A DNA stretch of 64,000 nt from G963675935 sp963803125 (GTDB taxonomy: Bacteria; Planctomycetota; Planctomycetia; Pirellulales; Thermoguttaceae): NCBI GenBank assembly GCA_963803125.1, contig CAWDLR010000002.1, positions 1,302,001-1,366,000 on the forward strand. Direction: 5' to 3'. A program made the position numbers and the translations under genes. Positions 24,182 through 33,021 of the stretch are shown here, piece by piece; positions within the stretch are counted from its first letter, which is position 1, and every line of letters starts with the position of its first letter. The notes beneath the pieces are model-generated. The model did not search any database. It was not told where the DNA came from and worked only from the letters and a program-made list of their open reading frames with translations.

Positions 24182-26104
24182 TCAAGGGGACGTCGGCGGA
24201 TTCTTCGGAAATCGCGTGTTGCCGACGCGGCGCGTTGCGCCGATGCGGTCCATGTAATCGAGCATCGGCAGGGCGTACTTCCGCGTCGTGTCCAGGAGAT
24301 ACTTGAACTGCACGCTTTCCAGCCGGCCCTCCTTGCGAAAATGCTCGGCCAGAATTTCGCGGGCCCGGGCGACGGCATCGCTGTGGAATAACATTCCGGC
24401 GGCGTCCACCTGCACCAGGCGGCCATGCTCGCGCAGCAGGCCCAACAGCTTTGCAACCTTGGCGGCGGGTATGCCGGTCTGGTTGGCGACCTCCGCGGCG
24501 TCGGGTGGAGAAAACGGCTTCTCGCGGAAGAGCGTTTCAATCGTCTCCAGCAGCTTGGCGTCTTCGCCGCCGAAGCTGCTGCGATGTTCCGGCAGCGCCA
24601 GCCGCCCGTTCTTCTCCACCAGGCGCTTTTCGTCCTTCAGCCGGGCCACTAACGCATCGAACACCGCTTTGTCGATCGACATCTCTTGCCGCAGTTGCTC
24701 GGGTGGCAATCCGGGGCTCTCCGGCGATTGGCGGTGGAAATCGGCGATCAGTTCCAGAATTTTCCGCCCCGCTTCGGCGGCGGTGTTGCGATGAATGTAG
24801 TCTTTCGCGGTCAAGGCGAAGAGGATCTTCTCGCCGGCCAGATCGGCGAGAATTTCCTGCACGCGGGCGTGCGGGATCTTCGTGCGCACGGCGACCGCCA
24901 CCTCCGTCGTCGCCAGCCCCTCCGCCCGGCGAACGCAATACTCGACGAACTGCCGCGGATCGAGAATCGCCTCCGACCGTTGTTGCAGGTCCTCGCGCAA
25001 CTCCGGGCGATTGGCCTTCAGCCGCCGCTCGATCGCCTCGACGATCCGCCCGCCGCCGATCGTGCGGACCGGCGACAGCGTGCGCAGCAGGAAATGATCG
25101 CCGGGGCCGGCCACCACGGGCGTTTTGGTTTTCACTTGGATCAGGCCCGTTTGGCCGCTTTCCATCGACGTGCCCGAGAGCGGATAGAAACTGGCGGCCA
25201 CGTCGGAGGTGCCGGTGTGGAAGCGGACCTCCGCCCCGCTTTTCAGCAGCAGCTTTTCCCGCGGCAGCAGCCGCAGCGAACAGAGATACCACTGCTCGGG
25301 CGAGAAGAAGCCGGGGATGGTCAGCACGTCGCCGCGGCGGATTTCGCGATGGTCCCAATGGCCGACGTTCAGGGCCGCGCACTGGCCGGCCATCACGGTC
25401 TCGCTGGTTTGGCCATAAACTTCGATCCGCCGGATTCGCCCGGCGAGCCCCTCGGGCAGTAGCACGATTTCGTCGCCGGCGTGGGCCGCTCCGGCGACGG
25501 GAATGCCGGCCGCCACGGTTCCGTAGCCTTGGATCGAAAACGCCCTTTCCAGCGGCAGGCGGAAGACGCCGTCGGTCCGCCGCGGCTCGATGGACGCGAC
25601 CAGGGCCCAAAGTGCTTCGAGAAACGGATCGAACCCTTCGCCGCTGATGTTCGACAGCGGGCAGATCGGCGCCCCTTCCAGGAAAGTCCCGCGCAGAAAC
25701 GCGGCAACGTTGGCCTGGACCGCCAGCCGCTCTTCCGCGGCGATGCGGTCGATCTTCGTCAGGGCCACGATGCCGTGCCGCACGCCCAGCAGGGTGAGGA
25801 TATCGAGGTGTTCGCGGGTCTGCGGCATGACGCCGTCGTCAGCGGCCACCACCAGGATGACGCCGTCCATGCCGCTGGCCCCGGCGACCATCGTCTTGAT
25901 GAAGTTCTCATGCCCCGGCACGTCGACGATGCCGACCTGGGTATCGCCGATCTTGCAGGGCGCGAACCCCAATTCGATCGACATCCCCCGCTCTTTCTCC
26001 TCCTTGAGCCGATCGGTTTCGCAGCCGGTGAGGCATTTCACCAGCGCCGTCTTGCCGTGGTCGATGTGTCCGGCAGTGCCAAGGGTGATGTTGATCTGCT
26101 GCAA
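24182..26104 (-). CDS. selB: Selenocysteine-specific translation elongation factor
   Basis: 640 residues. The GTPase domain is complete: GTAGHIDHGKTALVKCLTG (G1), DVPGHENFIKTM (G3), LTKID (G4). Unlike EF-Tu, it continues through beta-barrel domains (VFRLPLERAFSIQGYGTVAAGIP) into about 280 residues of winged-helix repeats ending FKYLLDTTRKYALPMLDYMDRIGATRRVGNTRF, the C-terminal SECIS-RNA-binding part of SelB. It delivers Sec-tRNA to recoded UGA codons in the cytoplasm. No selA, selD or tRNA-Sec is seen in this window. Confidence 0.95.
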   Translation of the reverse strand: MQQINITLGTAGHIDHGKTALVKCLTGCETDRLKEEKERGMSIELGFAPCKIGDTQVGIVDVPGHENFIKTMVAGASGMDGVILVVAADDGVMPQTREHLDILTLLGVRHGIVALTKIDRIAAEERLAVQANVAAFLRGTFLEGAPICPLSNISGEGFDPFLEALWALVASIEPRRTDGVFRLPLERAFSIQGYGTVAAGIPVAGAAHAGDEIVLLPEGLAGRIRRIEVYGQTSETVMAGQCAALNVGHWDHREIRRGDVLTIPGFFSPEQWYLCSLRLLPREKLLLKSGAEVRFHTGTSDVAASFYPLSGTSMESGQTGLIQVKTKTPVVAGPGDHFLLRTLSPVRTIGGGRIVEAIERRLKANRPELREDLQQRSEAILDPRQFVEYCVRRAEGLATTEVAVAVRTKIPHARVQEILADLAGEKILFALTAKDYIHRNTAAEAGRKILELIADFHRQSPESPGLPPEQLRQEMSIDKAVFDALVARLKDEKRLVEKNGRLALPEHRSSFGGEDAKLLETIETLFREKPFSPPDAAEVANQTGIPAAKVAKLLGLLREHGRLVQVDAAGMLFHSDAVARAREILAEHFRKEGRLESVQFKYLLDTTRKYALPMLDYMDRIGATRRVGNTRFPKNPPTSP

Positions 26105-26193
26105 AGCGGAATCTCCTGGTAGGAGCGGAGACCATAGATTACCAGATACGCAGTGCCGAATGCCAGCCGGTCTGAAGGGAAGGACTGAACATA

Positions 26194-26215
26194 GTCGCCT
26201 TTCGCTCCGCGAAAG
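26194..26215 (+). repeat. REP palindrome, GTCGCCTTTCGCTCNGCGAAAG family
   Basis: A 22-bp imperfect palindrome just past the RAYT stop codon. Three further copies lie at 26489-26510 and 26533-26554 (inside the gene, head to head) and 27090-27111 (upstream of it). Confidence 0.85.
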
Positions 26216-26266
26216 CAGCGGCTGGTGTGTGCTGCTCTTGCGGAACGGGGGGCAACCATCTGGCCC

Positions 26267-27058
26267 TTACTCGCTATAGGGTCGATAGAGGTATTCACCA
26301 GGCTTCAAGCCCGCCTTCTTCGGGTTGTCGGCGATGTACTGCCGCAGGTAGTCATATTGCTCAAGGCTGCGAACGAGGTGATCGAACGGCTCTTGCTGCC
26401 AGAATTTGCCCTTCTCACCGATTGCTTGGTTGATCTGACGCGCCGTGTAGTGCAGCCACGAGTCGCATTGTCCCGCCATTGTGGGAAAGTCGCCTTTCGC
26501 TCTGCGAAAGTCGCGGCTGGGGGCGTCCGTTACTTTCGCGGAGCGAAAGGCGACATTGGCAAACGCCGCCAGCAGATGGACGTGAGTGGGCATGACAATA
26601 AAGTCGCCCATGCGATAACGCTCACCGTCGAAGCGCAATAGCGAGTCGGCGACGATCTGTGCCAATTCGGGACGGCGCAGCAGGCACCGTCCGTGACACC
26701 TGTCCAGGAAGTTTTCGCGACAGCGGTTGAAGTGACGGTTGAAGTCCGCTCGATCCTTTTCGCAGAGCGTCGGCACGACGATGGACCAATGCCGTGTGAT
26801 GTCGTATCCGCGGCGTTCCAGCCAGTCTCGTTTCTCTCGTTCCCATCGCAGCAACACCTCGCGCGGGATCGAGTCGTGGGTACGGAACGTGATGAAGGCG
26901 ACGGCACCGGCTTGGCTCCAGTGTGGGCGGAAATGCTCGCGGACAAACAGGTCTGCCTGAGGATCGAAAAGTTCGCCGAGCACGGCAGGAATTTGCTCTG
27001 ATAAAACTGCGGTCCCCGGTGTCCTGTGTTCCTCTGCGAAAGCAACGCAGTGCCTCAC
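26267..27058 (-). CDS. REP-associated tyrosine transposase (RAYT, IS200-like Y1 family)
   Basis: 263 codons. HUH-transposase landmarks are the metal-binding TFRTHDS and MPTHVHLLAAF (His-x-His) and the C-terminal Tyr helix LVRSLEQYDYLRQYIADNPKKAGL, preceded by FWQQEPFDH. This is the domesticated single-copy type that acts on REP palindromes. Residues about 167-190 (NVAFRSAKVTD to RRAKGDFP) are not family sequence but the translation of a REP doublet inserted in frame. Solo REPs flank the gene on both sides. The start is uncertain: the first about 50 residues are weakly conserved. Confidence 0.87.
   Translation of the reverse strand: MRHCVAFAEEHRTPGTAVLSEQIPAVLGELFDPQADLFVREHFRPHWSQAGAVAFITFRTHDSIPREVLLRWEREKRDWLERRGYDITRHWSIVVPTLCEKDRADFNRHFNRCRENFLDRCHGRCLLRRPELAQIVADSLLRFDGERYRMGDFIVMPTHVHLLAAFANVAFRSAKVTDAPSRDFRRAKGDFPTMAGQCDSWLHYTARQINQAIGEKGKFWQQEPFDHLVRSLEQYDYLRQYIADNPKKAGLKPGEYLYRPYSE
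26489..26554. repeat. REP doublet (REPIN) inside the RAYT gene
   Basis: GTCGCCTTTCGCTCTGCGAAAG (26489-26510) and its inverse CTTTCGCGGAGCGAAAGGCGAC (26533-26554) are separated by 22 bp. Two head-to-head REPs form the REPIN unit; the 66-bp span equals 22 codons, keeping the host frame. Confidence 0.85.
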
Positions 27059-27089
27059 TTCCGCGCAATTGGGACAAGGGGGCTCGCCA

Positions 27090-27111
27090 CTTTCGCGGAG
27101 CGAAAGGCGAC
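27090..27111 (-). repeat. REP palindrome upstream of the RAYT gene
   Basis: CTTTCGCGGAGCGAAAGGCGAC, in inverse orientation to the copy past the stop codon (26194-26215). The 365-bp gap 27059-27423 holds no other feature I can support. Confidence 0.85.
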
Positions 27112-27423
27112 ACTACGAGATTCGCCGCGCATTCCATTGTACTCGTAACCGCCATATTGACAACGGCGGTGGCTTGTGCCAAAGCGTCTCATTCTCTTCG
27201 GAAGGGGTGACTGGCAGTTATTAAGGAGAGCTTAACAACTCACCGGGGACGCGAAGAGCGTCAACAATTGGACTTATCCCCTTTTCCGACCACACTAGCT
27301 GCGTTCCTGTTTCGATTCCTGTTGCACAAGGTCTACCCGGAGACGTATCATAAGTGCGTCGCCGCGGGATTAGGCGGCGCTCGTCATCGCGAACAACCGC
27401 CATCCTGCCCAAGCGGGAAAGCA

Positions 27424-28341
27424 ATGATGCGTCCCCCAGCCAAGAAAATCATCCTGCGTGTCGTGATGATCCTTGGGATGGCCCTTGGATGCGTTGCCTT
27501 GTTCATCGGCTACGCAATTTGGGACTTCCATCGCCAACACCCTTATGGCTGGAGCCACTGTTGCGACCTGTGCCTCAGTGGGGCTCTTCGAGCGTATGCA
27601 ACAACCCACAATGGCGCTTTTCCCGCCGGCCAGGGCACGCCGGAGGCATCCCTGAGCTTGCTGTATCGTGAGAAGGTGGGTGGGGAGAGGTTGGCCGATG
27701 CCGATCTTCTGCGAGGCAAGACCGTGCCCGAGTCCGTGGTAAAGGAAATCCTCGAACGCGGTGAACTGCTGACTCCTGAAACATGCGGCTGGCACTATGT
27801 CGAGGGGTTGCAATTGGACGACGACCCCCGACTGGCCCTTTTCTGGGACAAGGCTGGGCTGGACCACAATGGCGGTCTAATGCCACTGGGCGGCCATCTT
27901 GTATTGTTTGTTAACGGCACGAGAGAATATATCCCCGAGGCAGATTGGGAGAAGTTTCTCGAAGATCAGCGCAAGCTGCTGGCAGAAAGAACAACTGCAA
28001 TCCATCGTGATGCAACGATTCAGATCGACAACCGTGAGGTCAGAGTGCAGGTTCGCATCGTGGGCGATTGCATCTATGGCTCGACGTGGGATTCGAGCCA
28101 AGTGATCGCAACCATCAAGAAACAGGAGGTGGGCATTCAGGACTTGCCCATTATCCCGATCGAGGAAATAAGGAACGCAAAAGTCGTGGTCGAGCAGGCT
28201 GGCGTGCGGCCTGTGCAGCAAGGCCATGACCTGGTCGTTGTTCAGCCCGACAGTCCCCGCGTGCGCTTTGTGCTAAAGGGCCGAGAGATCATCTATGATC
28301 GGTCGGGCTTTCGTATTGAGACAACGGCGCCGAAGAGGTAG
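27424..28341 (+). CDS. Hypothetical membrane-anchored protein
   Basis: About 305 residues from MMRPPAKKIILR; the frame is open to 27268 but the upstream part is unlike protein sequence. One membrane helix (VVMILGMALGCVALFIGYAIW) near the N-terminus is followed by a soluble domain with CCDLCLSGALRAYATTHNGAFPAG, similar to the DUF1559/secretion-like planctomycete proteins that carry a type-II-like helix and the ALR-YAxxHNGxFP motif, and by a C-terminal beta-rich part (VRIVGDCIYGSTWDSSQVIATI). No enzymatic motif is seen. Confidence 0.6.
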   Translation: MMRPPAKKIILRVVMILGMALGCVALFIGYAIWDFHRQHPYGWSHCCDLCLSGALRAYATTHNGAFPAGQGTPEASLSLLYREKVGGERLADADLLRGKTVPESVVKEILERGELLTPETCGWHYVEGLQLDDDPRLALFWDKAGLDHNGGLMPLGGHLVLFVNGTREYIPEADWEKFLEDQRKLLAERTTAIHRDATIQIDNREVRVQVRIVGDCIYGSTWDSSQVIATIKKQEVGIQDLPIIPIEEIRNAKVVVEQAGVRPVQQGHDLVVVQPDSPRVRFVLKGREIIYDRSGFRIETTAPKR

Positions 28342-28534
28342 AGTCGAAACGGGAGTCGGAACGGGGACGCAGCTAGTTTTTCGGCTGGATGGCTTCGGGC
28401 CGACCCTCGCCGCGTAGCGTGTGCGGCAGACCCAGCCGCCGCGCCTGCCGGTTCTGCCAGGTCTCGTCGCCATAGGGACGGTTCCGCATCATGCACCCCT
28501 GAAATCCCTCCGCTTCCTTCTCCGTCATCGCCGC

Positions 28535-28673
28535 GTTGATCAACGCCGTCCAGTTTCTCGGACACAACGGCCAGTTCTGGCAGGAAGACTACTTCGATCG
28601 CTCTATTCGCGACGACGATCATTTTGCCGCGGTGGTGGCGTACGTTGAGGGGAATCCGGTGAAAGCGGGGTAG
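28535..28673 (+). pseudogene. RAYT transposase C-terminal fragment
   Basis: The frame ending at the TAG 28671-28673 reads AVQFLGHNGQFWQEDYFDR, then SIRDDDHFAAVVAYVEGNPVKAG: the FWQ-EDYFDR segment and the Tyr-helix end of a RAYT protein. Nothing upstream matches, so only the last 45 or so codons remain. The 144-bp repeat starts immediately after it. Confidence 0.75.
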
Positions 28674-28676
28674 CGT

Positions 28677-29006
28677 GGTAGCACCGGTTCTTGAACCGGT
28701 GCGGCGTTGCCGCAAGAGGTCTTGGGGGCTCCTCAAAGTCATGCAAATCGCAACAGAAATCCAGTCCCCTTCAGCACCTCTTTGGCCTCCGGCCCCCCGG
28801 TTCAAGAACCGGGGCCACCCGCGAAGAAACGTACTGCCGTCCTGAACAGTCTGCACAAGCGGGGTAGCACCGGTTCTTGAACCGGTGCGGCGTTGCCGCA
28901 AGAGGTCTTGGGGGCTCCTCAAAGTCATGCAAATCGCAACAGAAATCCAGTCCCCTTCAGCACCTCTTTGGCCTCCGGCCCCGCGGTTCAAGAACCGGGG
29001 CCACCC
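28677..29006. repeat. Two direct copies of a 144-bp palindromic element
   Basis: 28677-28820 and 28863-29006 are the same length and differ at one position near the end. Each begins GGTAGCACCGGTTCTTGAACC (a palindrome GGTTCTTGAACC) and ends GGTTCAAGAACCGGGGCCACCC, so each is itself an inverted-repeat unit. A 42-bp spacer separates them. The second copy abuts an IS element. Confidence 0.9.
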
Positions 29007-30549
29007 AATGCCGTTTCCAGTTTGGTACATTATGCGGCTTGTAAGTGTTTATGAACTTTGATCTTCTGTTCGTCGGTCAGCCTAAGCAAGAGCGGTGGAT
29101 GAGGAGGCGTGTGGGCCTTGCGGCGCGGCCACTCCCGCTTCTGCTTCGCGCTGCTGCGCTCTCGCCGCTCTCGTTGCGCGCTGGCGATCCTTTCGCGAAA
29201 TGGTTTTCTGGGCTCTCTGCGTGCCGAAATGTCGCGACGCGCTTCCAGCAATATGCCGCGCGGGCTGCACATCACCGGAAGGCTGCCCTTCCGCGGCACA
29301 GGCATGGCCAACGCGCCTTCGCAGAGCAACAATTGCGTTGCGATCATCGATGCCTCCGCCTCGCGATGCGCCAGCCGCAGCGTACGGCTCATCAGCGTGA
29401 CCTTCTTCAACGTCCGCTTGTAGGTCCGGAAGAACCCTTCGTTTTCCCACCTCCAACGATAGCAAGTCGCTGCCACTTCCAACGGCAATTGCTGCGCGTC
29501 CTCCACGTTCGTGAACAGCCACACGTCAATTTTATGACGGTCGCTGTGAATCCGCATCAGCCGCCCGCGAATCGGCGGATTTCCCTGGTTCTGTTGAGTC
29601 TTCGGCCAGTAGTGGACAATCCCCTCGCGGAACTCCTGCAACGCCTCGTTGCCTTCGGTGTAGAAGGTCGCGCTGGAGGACATGCGGATCAGGAAGAACA
29701 CCTTTGCCGAAATCATTTTCGCGGCCACCTCGTAGCCCACATATCCCGCGTCGGCCACGATCAACGCCCACTTGGGCAGCCAAGACAGCATGGAAATGAG
29801 GTGCCCGCGCTCGCTGGCTTTGCTCCCTTTGCCCAAGCGCCAGCAAAAGGGAAACCCCAATGTCAGATGGACGATCGAGGTGTTCCAGATCGTCGGCGAC
29901 GATCCCTCTTTGCCGCCCGCGCCCAGGCGTCGTTCCAATTCCTCCGTGCGTGGGCAGGTCTGCCGCGTGCCGTCGCAGCCAAAGGGGATGAAGTTTCCCA
30001 CTTTCCAGGAATTGGCGAAGATCGTTTCGATCCGGCCGCGAATTCCTGTCGCCAACGCCCGCAGGATGGGCATGGGAAGCTTGGCGAGGGCCTTCTCGAA
30101 TCCCGAAAAGCATGCCCCGGGACGTTTTCGCTTGGGACAACAGACGACGTAAAACCCGCGAGCCGCCTCGAACTTCTCGGGCAAGCTGTCGCCGCAACAG
30201 TAGGTGGTCAGCAAGAGAATGTAGAGCAAGGGGCGCAAATCCCAACGCGGGGACTTCCTGCGCTTCGTGGCATTTCGCACTTGCTTAAAAACGGCCGGTG
30301 TGAGAAACTCCCGCATCGATCCGATCAACAACTTGGTCCGCCGCCGCTGGCGGCCGCGCTTCCTTGCACGAGCCACTTGCCGTTCCTCCATGATAGGGCT
30401 TGTTTTCTGAACTCCCTATCATCGCCGGAACGGCTTTTTCATGCGCCAGCACTTTCTCGGCGCACAACCTCCCCTGGAACAATCGTGAACTAAAACGTTA
30501 TCCATACACAACTTCCGCACAATGTCGCCGCCAACCGGCGACGGCATTG
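29006..30549 (-). mobile_element. IS4-family insertion sequence, copy 1 (intact transposase)
   Basis: Ends are CAATGCCG (29006) and CGGCATTG (30549), perfect 8-bp terminal inverted repeats. The 9-bp GGGGCCACC is directly repeated outside both ends (28997-29005 and 30550-30558), a target duplication typical of IS4-group elements. The element is 1544 bp and inserted at the GGGGCCACCC tip of a palindromic repeat. Confidence 0.88.
29030..30391 (-). CDS. IS4-family DDE transposase (intact)
   Basis: 453 residues. The N-terminus is very basic (ARKRGRQRRRTKLLIGSM). The core has GCDGTRQTCPRTEELERR with the first Asp, ALIVADAGYVGYEVAAKM with the second, and YRWRWENEGFFRTYKRTLKK, which fits the IS4 signature Y-x2-R-x3-E-x6-K exactly. 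It is the only uninterrupted copy of the three in the window, so it could act in trans on the two frameshifted relatives if their ends are recognised. Confidence 0.92.
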   Translation of the reverse strand: MEERQVARARKRGRQRRRTKLLIGSMREFLTPAVFKQVRNATKRRKSPRWDLRPLLYILLLTTYCCGDSLPEKFEAARGFYVVCCPKRKRPGACFSGFEKALAKLPMPILRALATGIRGRIETIFANSWKVGNFIPFGCDGTRQTCPRTEELERRLGAGGKEGSSPTIWNTSIVHLTLGFPFCWRLGKGSKASERGHLISMLSWLPKWALIVADAGYVGYEVAAKMISAKVFFLIRMSSSATFYTEGNEALQEFREGIVHYWPKTQQNQGNPPIRGRLMRIHSDRHKIDVWLFTNVEDAQQLPLEVAATCYRWRWENEGFFRTYKRTLKKVTLMSRTLRLAHREAEASMIATQLLLCEGALAMPVPRKGSLPVMCSPRGILLEARRDISARREPRKPFRERIASAQRERRERSSAKQKREWPRRKAHTPPHPPLLLRLTDEQKIKVHKHLQAA

Positions 30550-30560
30550 GGGGCCACCCG

Positions 30561-30597
30561 CGTGGCCGAAAAACACGGGCAAGATGCCCGTGCCACG
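30561..30597. repeat. Palindromic element GTGGCCGAAAAACACGGGC family, target of IS copy 2
   Basis: GTGGCC...CACGGGCAAGATGCCCGTGCCAC contains the palindrome CACGGGCAAGATGCCCGTG. The same element, doubled, is at 61143-61199. IS copy 2 has inserted at its CGTGCCACG end. Confidence 0.8.
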
Positions 30598-32134
30598 CAA
30601 TGCCAAGGCTTGATTGGAAGCGGTTTTGATGTAATCTTTTGCGAGGTCGAGGGTTGCGTTGAAAATGTGCTTTGGGAAAATGGCGGTGAATTGACCGCGC
30701 ATGAAAAAGCCGTTCCAGCAATGATAGGGGGTCACAACACCAAACCCCATCATGGAAGGAACGGCAAATGGCCAACGCAAGGAAGCGGGCCCGCCAACGA
30801 CGGCGGGCGAAATCGTTGATCGGCTCGATGCGAGAGTTTCTCACGCCGGAAGTTTTCAAGCAAGTCCGAAATGCTCCAAAACGCAGGAAATGCCCGCGTT
30901 GGGACTTGCATCCTTTGCTTTACATCATCATCCTGACGACCTATTGCTGTGGCGACAGCCTCCCGGAAAAGTTTGAAGCCGCCAGAATGTTCTATGTCGC
31001 CAGTTGTCCAAAACGAAAACGGCCGGGCCAGCACTTTTCCGGCTTTGAAAAGGCCATCGCCAAACTTCCCATGCCCATCCTGCGGGCGTTGGCGGCGGCC
31101 CTGCGGCACGGATGGAAGTCATTTTCGGCAATCAGTGGAAAGTGGGAAACTTCATCCCCTTTGGCTGTGATGGCACGCGGCAGACGTGTCCCCGCACCGA
31201 GGAACTGGAGCAACGCTTGGGAAGCGGCGGCAAAGAGGATTCGTCACCGACGATCTGGAACACCTCGATCGTGCATCTTACCTTGGGCATTCCCTTTTGC
31301 TGGCGATTGGGGAAGGGGGGCAAAGCCAGCGAACGAAGTCACCTCATGTACATGCTGCGTTGGCTGCCAGCGGCGGCGTTGGTGGTGGCCGACGCGGGAT
31401 ATGTGGGCTACAACGTGGCCGCGACCATGATCTTGGCGAACGTGTCCTTTCTCATCCGCATGTCCTCCAAGGCCACCTTTTACAGCGAAACCCAGGAACT
31501 GTTGGAGGAGTTCCGCGAAGGGATTGTCTATTATTGGCCGAAGAGCCAGCAGGAGGACGGCAAGCCGCCGATTCGCGGCCGATTGCTGCGGATTCACAGT
31601 TGCCGTCATAAGGTGGACGTCTGGCTGTTTACGAACGTGGAAGATGCGAAGCAGCTATCCTTGGAGATGGCGGGAACTTGTTATCGTTGGAGGTGGGAAA
31701 ACGAGGGATTTTTCAGAACCTACAAGCGAACCTTGAAGAAAGTGGCGTTGATGAGTCGGACGCTACGGCTAGTGCATCGCGAGGCAGAGGCTTCGATGAT
31801 CGCAACGCAGTTATTGCTTTGTCAAGGCGCGTTGGCGATGCCGGCACCGCCGAAAGACAGCCTCCCGATAATGTGCAGCCCACGGGGGGTGTTGCTGGAG
31901 GTGCGTCGTGACATGTTAGGCCGTAGGGAATCCAAGCCATTTCGTGAAAGGATTGCCCGAGCGCAACGCGAACGGCGTGTGCGTACCAGCCCGAAACAGA
32001 AGCGGGAATGGCCGCGTCGCAAAGCTCACACGGCGCCACACCCGCCGGTCTTGCTGCGGCTGACAGAAGAACAGAAAGTCAAGATTCAACAACAGTTACA
32101 AGCGGCATAACACAGTAAACTGGAAATGGCATTG
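30598..32134 (+). mobile_element. IS4-family insertion sequence, copy 2 (frameshifted)
   Basis: Ends CAATGCCA and TGGCATTG (8-bp inverted repeats), length 1537 bp, flanked by the direct repeat CGTGCCACG (30589-30597 and 32135-32143). The transposase is read as 30768-31430 then 31112-32110, joined only by restoring one base near 31104-31111. Nearly identical to copy 3 at 59604-61141, in opposite orientation. Confidence 0.88.
30768..32110 (+). pseudogene. IS4-family transposase, one frameshift
   Basis: Same architecture as the intact 453-residue copy: MANARKRARQRRRAKSLIG, then LPMPILRALAAALR before the break; MEVIFGNQWKVGNFIPFGCDG, VVADAGYVGYNVAATMI and YRWRWENEGFFRTYKRTLKK after it. Compared with the intact copy one nucleotide is missing in CTGCGGCACGGATGG. 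The same lesion occurs in copy 3, so it arose before the two copies separated. Confidence 0.85.
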
Positions 32135-32145
32135 CGTGCCACGCC

Positions 32146-32183
32146 AAACATCGTTACCCAACTTGAGTAACCGCTTGGCCCTT
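32146..32183. repeat. 38-bp flank shared with the third IS locus
   Basis: AAACATCGTTACCCAACTTG plus the next 18 bases match 61201-61238 at 35 of 38 positions. In both places the block follows a GTGCCACG palindrome end, so palindrome plus block are a larger dispersed repeat into which the IS inserted. Confidence 0.75.
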
Positions 32184-32306
32184 CGCTCCCGGGGGTGTTC
32201 GTTGCTGTGGCGGCCGGGGGGCTGTAAAATGAGGGCGTAGCGGTTTGCGAGGGCGGACTGCGGCACTGGGAGTGAATTGGCGAAGGGGTTTTTCGTGGGG
32301 GTTGGC

Positions 32307-33008
32307 ATGGCGAGGCAGGCGAGGCAATCACGGCCGCAATTGGTCTGTGTGCTGGCGGACAACAGCGGTTCGATGGCCCGGGAGAAGGCCGAGGCGGCCA
32401 CCGAGGGGATCCGCGAGATGATTATGGAGTGTCAGTCGCGCGGGCCGGGAGGGCCGGAACGCTCGTACTTCAAGCTGCTTCTGATCCGCTTCGGCGAAGA
32501 GGCGACCATCGACCCGATTTGCGACATGGCGCCGGTCCGCACGATCGACCCGGACATGGTGGAGATCGACGGCCGCGGCGGCAATACGGACATTACCGGG
32601 GCGTTGGAGCTTGCACTGATCCGCCTGCGGCTGTACATGCAAGGGCTGCAACAGCATCCGGAGCGGGCGGAGCACCCGTTGCCGCTGGTGCTGCTGTTCT
32701 CGGACGGGCAACATAACTTGGGCTCGGGGCCGGAGCCGGCAGCGACGGCGATCAAGAACCTGAATCTGGACGGCGAGCCGGTGGTGATCGCGGTGGCGGG
32801 GGTGTCGGTGGGCAGGGGCCGACCGGACGAGAGGATGCTGCGGGCGATCGCTTCGCCGGGCTGCTATGTCCATATCACCGACGCCCCGGCGCTGACGGCC
32901 TTTATCAGTTCGGTAGGCAGCTCGGGCGTGTCGCGGGCGCGGGACGTGGCGGAGGTCATCAAGCACATCCAAGAGGACCGGCCGCGGATAACTTGGGAAT
33001 TGAAGTGA
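32307..33008 (+). CDS. TerY-like von Willebrand factor A domain protein
   Basis: 233 residues from MARQARQSRPQLVCVLADNSGSM (the frame is open 10 codons further). The metal-ion-dependent adhesion site is complete: DNSGSM at about residues 17-22, GRGGNTDITGAL with the Thr, and VLLFSDGQHNLG with the Asp. There is no signal peptide. FKLLLIRFGEEA and VVIAVAGVSVGRG are as in TerY-type cytoplasmic VWA proteins, which team with a PP2C phosphatase and a kinase. Those two genes follow directly (13-nt gap to the PP2C). Confidence 0.88.
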   Translation: MARQARQSRPQLVCVLADNSGSMAREKAEAATEGIREMIMECQSRGPGGPERSYFKLLLIRFGEEATIDPICDMAPVRTIDPDMVEIDGRGGNTDITGALELALIRLRLYMQGLQQHPERAEHPLPLVLLFSDGQHNLGSGPEPAATAIKNLNLDGEPVVIAVAGVSVGRGRPDERMLRAIASPGCYVHITDAPALTAFISSVGSSGVSRARDVAEVIKHIQEDRPRITWELK

Positions 33009-33021
33009 GACAGGCAGAAGT

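Noticed and set aside
28293..29030. 245-codon minus-strand frame over the 144-bp repeats
   Set aside because: It is made of the duplicated palindromic element read through; the protein simply repeats with it and matches no family.
31104..31111. Programmed ribosomal frameshift in the IS transposase
   Set aside because: The site has no slippery heptamer and the related intact copy is in one frame; a shared one-base loss is simpler.
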